From Ferruginibacter sp. HRS2-29 (GTDB lineage: Bacteria > Bacteroidota > Bacteroidia > Chitinophagales > Chitinophagaceae), in NCBI RefSeq assembly GCF_024343615.1, contig NZ_RJUB01000123.1:111445-175444 (forward strand): DNA of 64,000 nt, read 5' to 3'. The notes beneath the pieces are model-generated. The model was not told the DNA's origin, ran no database searches, and saw only the letters and a program-made list of their open reading frames with translations. Below, piece after piece: positions 53,963 to 60,893 of the stretch (the stretch's first letter is position 1; every line of letters starts with the position of its first letter). The position numbers and the translations under genes were made by a program.

Positions 53963-54248
53963 AATTACGAATTACGAATTACGAATTAAAGCGAAGATGG
54001 AAGCGAAAGAAAAGGAATCGCAGATTTTAAAGGGATGAAGGGGATTGCACAGATTGTTTTCTGCAAGCAGAAAACGGAAATGCAGCTTATAATTCTTGCA
54101 ACGTTATTAAAGATTCAAGATTTATAAACTGCATTTCAGTTTTTCACCTTGTGAAAAACAATCTGTGCAATCCCCTTCATCCCTTTAAAATCTGTGATCC
54201 CCCTTCTCTTTCATTTGTCATTCGTAATTCGTAATTCATCATTTGTCA
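53963..54248. repeat. Cruciform-type intergenic element, copy 3 (opposite orientation to copy 1)
   Basis: Outer arms AATTACG, AATTACG, AATTACG, AATTAAA and, on the right, GTAATTCGTAATTC. The backbone blocks are the same as at 4202. The lateral hairpins are TTTTCTGC-aa-GCAGAAAA on the left and TTTTTCAC-ctt-GTGAAAAA on the right, which is copy 1 with its two hairpins swapped, as expected if one copy were inverted. Its right end reaches the stop codon of the second hydrolase (54246-54248). It fills the whole 289-base gap. Confidence 0.9.
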
Positions 54249-55136
54249 TTCTAACAAGATGTTCCTGATAAAATTATGATACTCATTAAACATCGGCAGG
54301 TTGTTATGTCGGCCACCGTGTATCCGTATCAACGTGATCCGTTTGGGATTGAGCGCCTGCAGTTGCTCGCTGTTGCTGATGGGTATAAGCCAGTCCTTGG
54401 TGCCATGGATGATATAGGTATGGCAGGTCACTTTTTTGATCCAGGTATCGGTACGTAATTGAAAACGGAGCAGGAAACGCAGCGGCAGTATCGGCAGGAA
54501 ACGTTCTACTACTTTTTTAAAACTGAAATAAGGTGCATCCAGGATGAGGTAACGCGGATGATTATCACTCGCCACTTTGGTGGCAAACCCACTACCCAGG
54601 CTGCGGCCGTAAACAATGAGGTGTTGCTCGCCATATTGCTCCGCGAGCCTTGTGTATACAAATTGCATATCGTTGAGCATATCCACTTCGGTACGCTTGC
54701 CCGTGCTCTTGCCGAAGCCGCGGTAATCCACCAGCACCACATCATATTTATACCGAAAAAAATCTTTGGCATATTTCGCCCAACCCTTGATGCTTCTGCT
54801 GTTGCCATGAAAATAAAGGATCAGCCCCAGTGGCTTTTCCACCGTAAAATGGAGCCCGTTGATGCGCACACCGGGTTCAATATCGAAAAAAAGTTCTTTG
54901 AAAGGCGTATCGTACTTGTATTGAAAATCCTGGCGCAACTTCTCAGGCTTGAAGATGAAACGTTCCTGCACGAGGTATACGATGATCATGAGTAAGGCAT
55001 AACCGACGATGATATAAAGCAGGGTTGGGTTCAAGAAGAATTTTTGCTTTAAGATAATACGAATTTCATGAATTACACGAATTATGCGAATTACACGAAT
55101 TAGCGAAGAAGTGATGCTTTTTTGGTAGCGTTTCAA
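54246..55136 (-). CDS. Alpha/beta hydrolase, membrane-anchored (paralogue)
   Basis: A hydrolase of up to 296 residues, paralogous to 53141-53956. Nucleophile GRSLGSGFATK, acid in IHGTKDWLIP, histidine in IHGGRHNNLP; a membrane helix (LLYIIVGYALLMIIVYLV) precedes the catalytic domain. The start is uncertain. The longest reading begins at a TTG at 55136, and its residues about 12-28 (LIRVIRIIRVIHEIRII) are encoded by a 9-bp repeat array. Since this segment has no counterpart in the paralogue, a more likely start is the TTG within FFLNPTLLY, about 34 codons downstream. No ATG fits. Confidence 0.83.
   Translation of the reverse strand: MKRYQKSITSSLIRVIRIIRVIHEIRIILKQKFFLNPTLLYIIVGYALLMIIVYLVQERFIFKPEKLRQDFQYKYDTPFKELFFDIEPGVRINGLHFTVEKPLGLILYFHGNSRSIKGWAKYAKDFFRYKYDVVLVDYRGFGKSTGKRTEVDMLNDMQFVYTRLAEQYGEQHLIVYGRSLGSGFATKVASDNHPRYLILDAPYFSFKKVVERFLPILPLRFLLRFQLRTDTWIKKVTCHTYIIHGTKDWLIPISNSEQLQALNPKRITLIRIHGGRHNNLPMFNEYHNFIRNILLE
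55056..55103. repeat. 9-bp array (ACGAATTAC-type) at the 5' end of the hydrolase gene
   Basis: Five consecutive 9-base words (ACGAATTTC, ATGAATTAC, ACGAATTAT, GCGAATTAC, ACGAATTAG) in the region that encodes the questionable N-terminus of the alpha/beta hydrolase. The word contains the GAATTAC seen in the 7-bp arrays, with two extra bases. Confidence 0.8.
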
Positions 55137-55216
55137 GAGCCGTTGTTGGTGTTATCACCAACAACCTTCAACATTCTGTGCTTCGGGGTTGTTGGTGAAA
55201 ACACCAACAACGGCTT
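55137..55216. repeat. GTTGTTGGTG palindromic repeat pair
   Basis: GTTGTTGGTG-tta-TCACCAACAAC near 55142-55165 and GTTGTTGGTGaaaaCACCAACAAC near 55188-55211 are two palindromes. They are themselves arranged symmetrically (outer GCCGTTGTTGG and CCAACAACGGC). It lies at the 5' edge of the hydrolase gene. Confidence 0.85.
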
Positions 55217-55220
55217 CAAA

Positions 55221-55391
55221 GCCTCACCCCAACCCCTCTCCAGGGAGAGGTACGTGGAGTTGGGCGTTTATAATTAAAGTTAGTTTTTTCTGATAGTGCC
55301 GTTCGGAAATTTCCGGCCAGTAAAGTAGCTGTAAAATCCTGAACTTCCCACTTCCAGTTCCCTCTCCTTTGGAGAGGGGTTGGGGTGAGGC
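55221..55391. repeat. TCACCCCAACCCCTCTCC inverted repeat
   Basis: GCCTCACCCCAACCCCTCTC (55221-55240) pairs with GAGAGGGGTTGGGGTGAGGC (55372-55391). Each arm carries an extra short hairpin (CTCTCC...GGAGAG) at its inner end. Between the arms is about 130 bases with no coding potential that I trust. The right arm ends at the rhodanese stop (TAG at 55391-55393). Confidence 0.92.
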
Positions 55392-55699
55392 TATGTTGGG
55401 GTAAGACCCGCTTTTTTCCACGCCTGGATACCTCCTGATAAATTAATAAGATTCTCAAACCCGTTTCTCTCCGCAAGGCGCTGAATGACAATTCCGCTGC
55501 GGATGCCTTTTTCGCAATAAAAAACCACCGGCTTGTCTTTGGGTATTTTGTTGATATGATCTGTTATATCATTCATCGGTATTGATATTCCGCCGATGTT
55601 GAAGAATTCCCTTTCCCAGGGTTCGCGTACATCGACCAGGAAAATATCCTCTCCGGAATCAATTTTTTGGCGGAGATCTTTGGCGTCGATTGATTGCAT
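55391..55699 (-). CDS. Rhodanese-like domain protein
   Basis: A 102-residue single-domain rhodanese, transferring sulfur or acting in sulfur handling or redox chemistry. The start is the ATG at 55699 (MQSIDAKDLRQKIDSG); an extension upstream would have no family support. The catalytic cysteine loop is YCEKGIRS, and DVREPWEREFFNIGGISIP is the conserved N-terminal half. The family length is about 100-130. Both ends touch repeats. It lies between the kup and hydrolase genes. Confidence 0.9.
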   Translation of the reverse strand: MQSIDAKDLRQKIDSGEDIFLVDVREPWEREFFNIGGISIPMNDITDHINKIPKDKPVVFYCEKGIRSGIVIQRLAERNGFENLINLSGGIQAWKKAGLTPT

Positions 55700-55715
55700 A
55701 TACGTTCTTATTATC

Positions 55716-55789
55716 AAACCTCCGGGGTTTTTATAAACCCCGGAGGTTTTTCGTAAACCCCGGAGGTTTTTTGTAAACCTCCGGGGTTT
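55716..55789. repeat. Four copies of AAACCTCCGGGGTTT
   Basis: The word occurs at 55716-55730, then as its complement at 55735-55749 and 55755-55769, and again at 55775-55789, in the order forward, reverse, reverse, forward. Any forward copy can pair with any reverse copy. It fills the gap between the rhodanese start and the kup stop. Same family as 27751 and 41961. Confidence 0.95.
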
Positions 55790-55793
55790 TCGC

Positions 55794-57839
55794 TCAATAC
55801 TTATAATCTGCTTCGTTCACATCATCTTCCTCATTCTGGTAAATACGCGTCAGCTTCAGTTTGCTCACAGGCGCCACTACCAGCGGGAATTTCTCGATCG
55901 CTACATTGCTTTGATCAAGGCCGAAACCTTTCTCTTCACTGATGCTTAATTCTTTCAACCAGAAATATATCTTCATGATCAGGTGCTCGAAGAAAGGCAG
56001 TTCGTTGTCCTGGCTGAGGAATTTTTCCATCACGATGAACTGGAAATCGCCCCGCATATTATTGCGCTGCTGGCTTTCGTAGCGGCTCAGGATATTTACT
56101 TCCCGATTGGCCACCAGGTCTTCCACCACTTTTTTAAACATGAGGTTGAGCCTCGGCGCTATACGGAAACCAAGCCTGAATTCTACGCGGATGATATCAT
56201 TCGGAATGATGTGTTCTACCGAATACTCACTCGTATAAGGATCATCGAGCGTATCCACATGCACGAACCAATAAATATCGGCACGCTTTGGCTTGCCGCT
56301 CAGGATGCTGTAAATGATCTTATGCTCGATCTCTTTCGGGTTGTTGGCACTGGTGAGATACACCAGGTGGGTGGCATATTTAGGCACCGAAGTATCGTTG
56401 CTGAGTTCTTCCAGTTTGGGAATATATTCTTCAATGCGCACAAACTCCACATACCTGTTTTTGATCTTGCGTGCCCTGTACCATACATACATCACGGCAA
56501 ATAGTCCGCCCCCCACAATCAGTGTCACATACCCACCGTGAGGAAATTTATCAAGATTGGCAATGAGGAAACTGATTTCAAGACTGATATAAACGGCCAG
56601 GAAGCACCATATCAGCGCAGGTTTTACTCTTTTAGAAACCAGGTAATTGGAAAATAAAATGGAAGTTGCCAGCATACACAAGGTGATCGCAAGGCCGTAT
56701 GCAGCTTCCATGGCACCCGATGATTTGAAATAAAGTACGATACCGCAGCAGCCTACAAACAATAATGTATTTATCCCGGGTATGAATAACTGCCCCTTGG
56801 CTTCCGACGGATAATTGATCTTCATCCTCGGCCAGAGATTAAGACGGATAGCCTCGGCAATAAGCGTAAAAGATCCACTGATAAGCGCCTGGCTGGCAAT
56901 GATGGCCGCGATGGTCGCGATCACTATCCCCCATATGAGAAACCATTCGGGCATAAGCGTGTAAAACGGGTTCTCCATGGTAATTGCCGTAGGATTGGCC
57001 TGCATAAAACTGGCAGATTTGAGCAACTCCGTATTGGCATACACCGTTCCTTTATGGTTGAGAAGCATAGCCCCCTGCCCCAGGTAATTCAATATCAGCG
57101 AAGCCTTAACGAAAATCCATGAAATACGGATATTTCCACGACCGCAATGTCCCAGGTCGCTATATAAAGCCTCTGCCCCGGTTGTACAAAGAAAGACAGC
57201 GCCTAAAATCCAGAAGCCGGAAGGATAGGCTACCAGTAACTTTAATGCATAGTATGGGTTGAATGCTTTTAAAATAGTCCAATCGGCAGACATATGCGTG
57301 ATGCCCAGGATGGCCAGCATCAGGAACCAGATGCTCATCACCGGACCAAACATTTTTCCGATTGAATTTGTGCCAAACTGCTGCATGAAAAACAGTACAC
57401 CCAGGATACACAGAACGATAATAATGATAGTGCTCTGTTGAATATCGGCAATCACCGGTATGTTTTTCAACCCCTCGATGGCAGAAGTGATGGATATGGG
57501 AGGTGTGATCATTCCATCGGCCAGCAGTGCGGCCCCGCCTATCATTGCCGGAATGACCAGCCATTTCTTTTGTCGCCTTACAAGTGTGTATAATGAAAAT
57601 ATGCCGCCTTCCCCTTTATTATCCGCCTGTAGCGTGAGAATCACGTACTTTACCGTGGTCTGTAGTGTGAGCGTCCATATGATACAGGATAACCCCCCAA
57701 CGATCAATAATTCATCAATTGCTTTACCATTAATGATAGCGCTAAAAACGTACAATGGTGAAGTTCCAATATCACCGTAAATAATACCCAACGCTATAAG
57801 TAGTCCGGCGCCGGTGACTTTGTTAATGTGTTTACCCAC
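55794..57839 (-). CDS. kup: Kup-type potassium uptake transporter
   Basis: A 681-residue inner-membrane K+/H+ symporter. It begins with the family hallmark GLLIALGIIYGDIGTSPLYVF and has about twelve membrane segments up to about residue 450. A cytoplasmic C-terminal domain of about 220 residues follows. The length fits the Kup family (about 620-700). The start is the ATG at 57839, and a promoter box lies 46 bases upstream. Its stop adjoins the AAACCTCCGGGGTTT repeats. Confidence 0.96.
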   Translation of the reverse strand: MGKHINKVTGAGLLIALGIIYGDIGTSPLYVFSAIINGKAIDELLIVGGLSCIIWTLTLQTTVKYVILTLQADNKGEGGIFSLYTLVRRQKKWLVIPAMIGGAALLADGMITPPISITSAIEGLKNIPVIADIQQSTIIIIVLCILGVLFFMQQFGTNSIGKMFGPVMSIWFLMLAILGITHMSADWTILKAFNPYYALKLLVAYPSGFWILGAVFLCTTGAEALYSDLGHCGRGNIRISWIFVKASLILNYLGQGAMLLNHKGTVYANTELLKSASFMQANPTAITMENPFYTLMPEWFLIWGIVIATIAAIIASQALISGSFTLIAEAIRLNLWPRMKINYPSEAKGQLFIPGINTLLFVGCCGIVLYFKSSGAMEAAYGLAITLCMLATSILFSNYLVSKRVKPALIWCFLAVYISLEISFLIANLDKFPHGGYVTLIVGGGLFAVMYVWYRARKIKNRYVEFVRIEEYIPKLEELSNDTSVPKYATHLVYLTSANNPKEIEHKIIYSILSGKPKRADIYWFVHVDTLDDPYTSEYSVEHIIPNDIIRVEFRLGFRIAPRLNLMFKKVVEDLVANREVNILSRYESQQRNNMRGDFQFIVMEKFLSQDNELPFFEHLIMKIYFWLKELSISEEKGFGLDQSNVAIEKFPLVVAPVSKLKLTRIYQNEEDDVNEADYKY

Positions 57840-57884
57840 GAAAAATAATTTTCAGTACAGCCTTTGCCATGTGTAAAGGCTACA

Positions 57885-57892
57885 CAAATGTA
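57885..57892 (-). promoter_or_regulatory. -7 box of the kup promoter
   Basis: The minus strand reads TACATTTG, an exact TAnnTTTG match, with a start near 57879 and a 40-base leader. A -33 box is not obvious. Confidence 0.5.
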
Positions 57893-57941
57893 AAATGAAT
57901 TATAATATGAAGGGGAAGTATTTTGAAAGCCGATGCCATAC

Positions 57942-58164
57942 GGCCTCACCCCAACCCCTCTCCAAAAGAGAGGGAACTGGAAGTTGGAAGTTTATTATGG
58001 CACAATTACTTTACCGGCACAAAATTGTAAACCCCAATATTAAAAAAAAATAACTTTAATTTTAACCGCCCAACTACGCGTTCCCTCTCCTATGGAGAGG
58101 GGTTAGGGGTGAGGCCTTTTTCCTTCGCGTTCCCTCTCCCTGGAGAGGGGTTGGGGTGAGGCCT
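57942..58164. repeat. TCACCCCAACCCCTCTCC repeat with one forward and two reverse copies
   Basis: A left copy (57942-57975, GCCTCACCCCAACCCCTCTC) faces two right copies: GAGAGGGGTTAGGGGTGAGG near 58095-58114 and GAGAGGGGTTGGGGTGAGGC near 58143-58162. Each right copy is preceded by TTCCCTCTCC. It occupies most of the 344-base gap 57840-58183 between the divergent kup and S9 peptidase genes. The middle (57990-58080) is AT-rich with no feature that I can name. Confidence 0.92.
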
Positions 58165-58183
58165 TTTTATAAAAACTACTCTT

Positions 58184-60556
58184 ATGCCAAAATATTGTTA
58201 TCTGTTGTTGTCTTTTTTTTGCAGTCTGGGCGCTTCAGCGCAGCAAACATTGGGCAAGCTGACGGTGGAGCAGATCATGAAAGACCCCAAATGGATGGGC
58301 ACTTCCCCTTCCTCGCCTTTCTGGGGTGCTGATGGAACTACCCTTTATTTTTCCTGGAACCCCGAAAAAGCGACCAGCGACTCCATATATTATATCACCA
58401 CCGGCAATGCTTTACCGGTAAAAGCCACTATAGCGCAGAAGCAGCAACTGCTCGATGCCGGTGACCTCATCTACAATCAAAACCGCACGGCCTGCCTCTA
58501 TACCCGCGATGCGGATATCTTCTATTATAACATTAAGACGAAAAAAACTGTCCGCATTACACAGACCACAGATTTTGAATTCAACCCGGTATTTAGTTTT
58601 GGCGACAATAAAGTGGTTTACACCCGCAGTCAAAACCTCTATGCCTGGGATATCGCCTCTGGCGAAACCCTGCAACTGACCAATATAAAAAACGAAAGCG
58701 GCGGAAACCGTAGCGGCAACAAGGCTTCGGGCAACCAGCAGGAAGAGTGGCTGAAAACCGACCAGCTGAAATATTTTGAAGTCCTCCGCTGGAGAAAACA
58801 AAAACGTGACGAAGCAGATGCTTATGGCAAAAATGTGAAACCCGCCGAAATGCGTACGATTGCCCTCGACGACAAAAACCTGCAGGGACTTTCTATCAGC
58901 CCCGATGGAAGGTTTGTGAGTTACCGCCTGTCGAAGGCCGGCAGCAGCCAGCGTACCATCATCCCGAATTATGTGACCGAATCAGGTTTTACCACCGATA
59001 TCAATGGCCGCACCAAAGTAGGATCAGCGGCGGCTTCCAGCGATTTCTTTATCTACGATCGCCAGCGGGATACGGTGTATGCAATAAAAACAGATCTCAT
59101 TCCCGGTATAAAAGATATCCCTGCTTATGTAAACGATTACCCGAAGCAACTGGAAGCACGCAAAAAAGATTCCGCCAAAAGAAATGTCATGATCCTCGGG
59201 CCCAAATGGTCGCCCAATGGAAAATATGCCTTGCTGGATATTTCGGCAGCCGACAATAAAGATCGCTGGCTGATGCTTTGGGATACCGCTTCGCGTAAAC
59301 TCACACTGGTAGACCGTCAGCATGATGACGCCTGGATCGGCGGCCCCGGCATCGATTCCCGCACTACGGGCTGGCTCGACGATACGCATGTCTGGTTTCA
59401 ATCCGAAGCCAGTGGTTATTCGCATTTGTATATACATGACGTTGCTGCAGCAAAAACAACTGCACTCACTTCGGGCAAATACGAAATACAGTCCGCGAAG
59501 TTATCCATCAACAAAAAATATTTTTACGTAACCACCAACGAAGTGCATCCCGGCGAACAGCAGCTTTACAAGCTATCTGTGGCCGATGGAAAAAAAGAAC
59601 GTATCACTTCTATGACGGGCGCTAACCAGGTAGACATATCACCGGATGAAAAACAGGTGGCGATCCTTTATTCGTATTCCAACAAACCCTGGGAATTATT
59701 TCTCCAGGAAAACAGGCCGGGCGCTAAGCCAAGGCAAATCACCAACAAAGCACAAAGCGAATTATTCAAAACATACCCGTGGCGTGAGCCGGAGATCGTG
59801 ACTTTTACTGCTGCGGATGGCGCAACTGTATATGCAAGATTGTATAAACCTGCCAACCCGCATCCCAACAAGCCTGCAGTATTATTTGTGCATGGTGCCG
59901 GTTACCTGCAGAATGCCCACAAATGGTGGAGCAGTTATTTCCGGGAATATATGTTCAACAATATGCTGGCCGACAATGGTTATTATGTAATGGACATCGA
60001 TTACCGTGCAAGTGCTGGCTATGGCCGCGATTGGCGCACAGGCATCTATCGCCATATGGGTGGAAAAGATCTTACCGACAACGTAGATGCAGTAAACTAT
60101 CTCGTAAAAAATCACGGTGTAAATCCTGCACACGTTGGTTTGTATGGCGGATCGTACGGCGGTTTTATCACGCTGATGGGATTATTTACAAAACCCGATG
60201 TATTTGCTTCCGGCGCTGCCCTTCGCCCCGTGACCGATTGGGCCAATTACAACCAGGGATATACCGCCAACATCCTCAACGAACCGGCTACCGATAGTAT
60301 CGCTTACGCGAAAAGTTCACCGCTGTATTTTGCCGAAGGCTTAAAAGGCGATCTGCTTATCTGCCATGGAATAGTGGATGTGAATGTTCACTTCCAGGAT
60401 GCGGTAAAGCTGAGCCAGCGGCTGATAGAACTCGGCAAAGACAATTGGGAACTGGCGGGATACCCCATGGAAGATCATGGATTTGTAGAGCCCAGCAGCT
60501 GGACGGATGAGTATAAGAGGATATTTAAACTATTCGAAAGGACTTTAAAGAATTAA
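58184..60556 (+). CDS. S9 family prolyl oligopeptidase-like peptidase
   Basis: A 790-residue exported serine peptidase. Signal peptide (MPKYCYLLLSFFCSLGASAQQ). The N-terminal about 500 residues form a beta-propeller of the S9B/S9C kind (SPDGRFVSYRLSKAGS, GPKWSPNGKYALLDISAAD, VDISPDEKQVAILYSYS). The C-terminal hydrolase has the nucleophile in YGGSYGGFITLM, the acid in LLICHGIVDVNVHFQD and the histidine in MEDHGFVEP. It is close to acylaminoacyl-peptidase and DPP-like enzymes, so it likely degrades peptides in the periplasm. A relative, the DPP IV-type enzyme, is at 27809. Confidence 0.92.
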   Translation: MPKYCYLLLSFFCSLGASAQQTLGKLTVEQIMKDPKWMGTSPSSPFWGADGTTLYFSWNPEKATSDSIYYITTGNALPVKATIAQKQQLLDAGDLIYNQNRTACLYTRDADIFYYNIKTKKTVRITQTTDFEFNPVFSFGDNKVVYTRSQNLYAWDIASGETLQLTNIKNESGGNRSGNKASGNQQEEWLKTDQLKYFEVLRWRKQKRDEADAYGKNVKPAEMRTIALDDKNLQGLSISPDGRFVSYRLSKAGSSQRTIIPNYVTESGFTTDINGRTKVGSAAASSDFFIYDRQRDTVYAIKTDLIPGIKDIPAYVNDYPKQLEARKKDSAKRNVMILGPKWSPNGKYALLDISAADNKDRWLMLWDTASRKLTLVDRQHDDAWIGGPGIDSRTTGWLDDTHVWFQSEASGYSHLYIHDVAAAKTTALTSGKYEIQSAKLSINKKYFYVTTNEVHPGEQQLYKLSVADGKKERITSMTGANQVDISPDEKQVAILYSYSNKPWELFLQENRPGAKPRQITNKAQSELFKTYPWREPEIVTFTAADGATVYARLYKPANPHPNKPAVLFVHGAGYLQNAHKWWSSYFREYMFNNMLADNGYYVMDIDYRASAGYGRDWRTGIYRHMGGKDLTDNVDAVNYLVKNHGVNPAHVGLYGGSYGGFITLMGLFTKPDVFASGAALRPVTDWANYNQGYTANILNEPATDSIAYAKSSPLYFAEGLKGDLLICHGIVDVNVHFQDAVKLSQRLIELGKDNWELAGYPMEDHGFVEPSSWTDEYKRIFKLFERTLKN

Positions 60557-60557
60557 A

Positions 60558-60893
60558 AATTACGAATTACGAATTACGAATTACGAATTACGAATTACGA
60601 ATTACGAATTACGAATTACGAATTACGAATTACGAATTACGAATTTGAGCGAAGATTTAAGCGAAAGGGGGATCACGGATTTTAAATTGATGAAGGGGAT
60701 TGCACAGATTGTTTTTACTTCGTAAAAACCAAAATGCAGTTTATAAAAAGCTTAATTACTTTATAAACTGCATTTCCGTTTTGCGCCAGCAAAATAATCT
60801 GTGCAATGCCCTTCATCTTTCTGAAATCCGTGATCCCTACTCGCTTAAATCTTCGCTCAAATTCGTAATTCCTAATTCGTAATTCGTAATTTA
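60558..60893. repeat. Cruciform-type intergenic element, copy 4, with 12 AATTACG units
   Basis: This is the best-preserved copy. The left flank is exactly 12 contiguous AATTACG units (60558-60641). A 24-base arm (60641-60664) pairs perfectly with 60841-60864. The backbone continues with GATGAAGGGGATTGCACAGA and its complement, and the AATGCAGTTTATAAA block with its complement. Two lateral hairpins are TTTTTAC-ttc-GTAAAAA and TTTTGC-gcca-GCAAAA. The right flank has fewer, imperfect CGTAATT units, ending at the channel gene stop (60891-60893). It fills the 334-base gap between convergent genes. Confidence 0.95.

Noticed and set aside
55216..55491. Small minus-strand reading frames in the TCACCCCAACCCC region
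   Set aside because: They are made of repeat arms and intervening sequence, overlap the rhodanese gene, and have no protein-like features.
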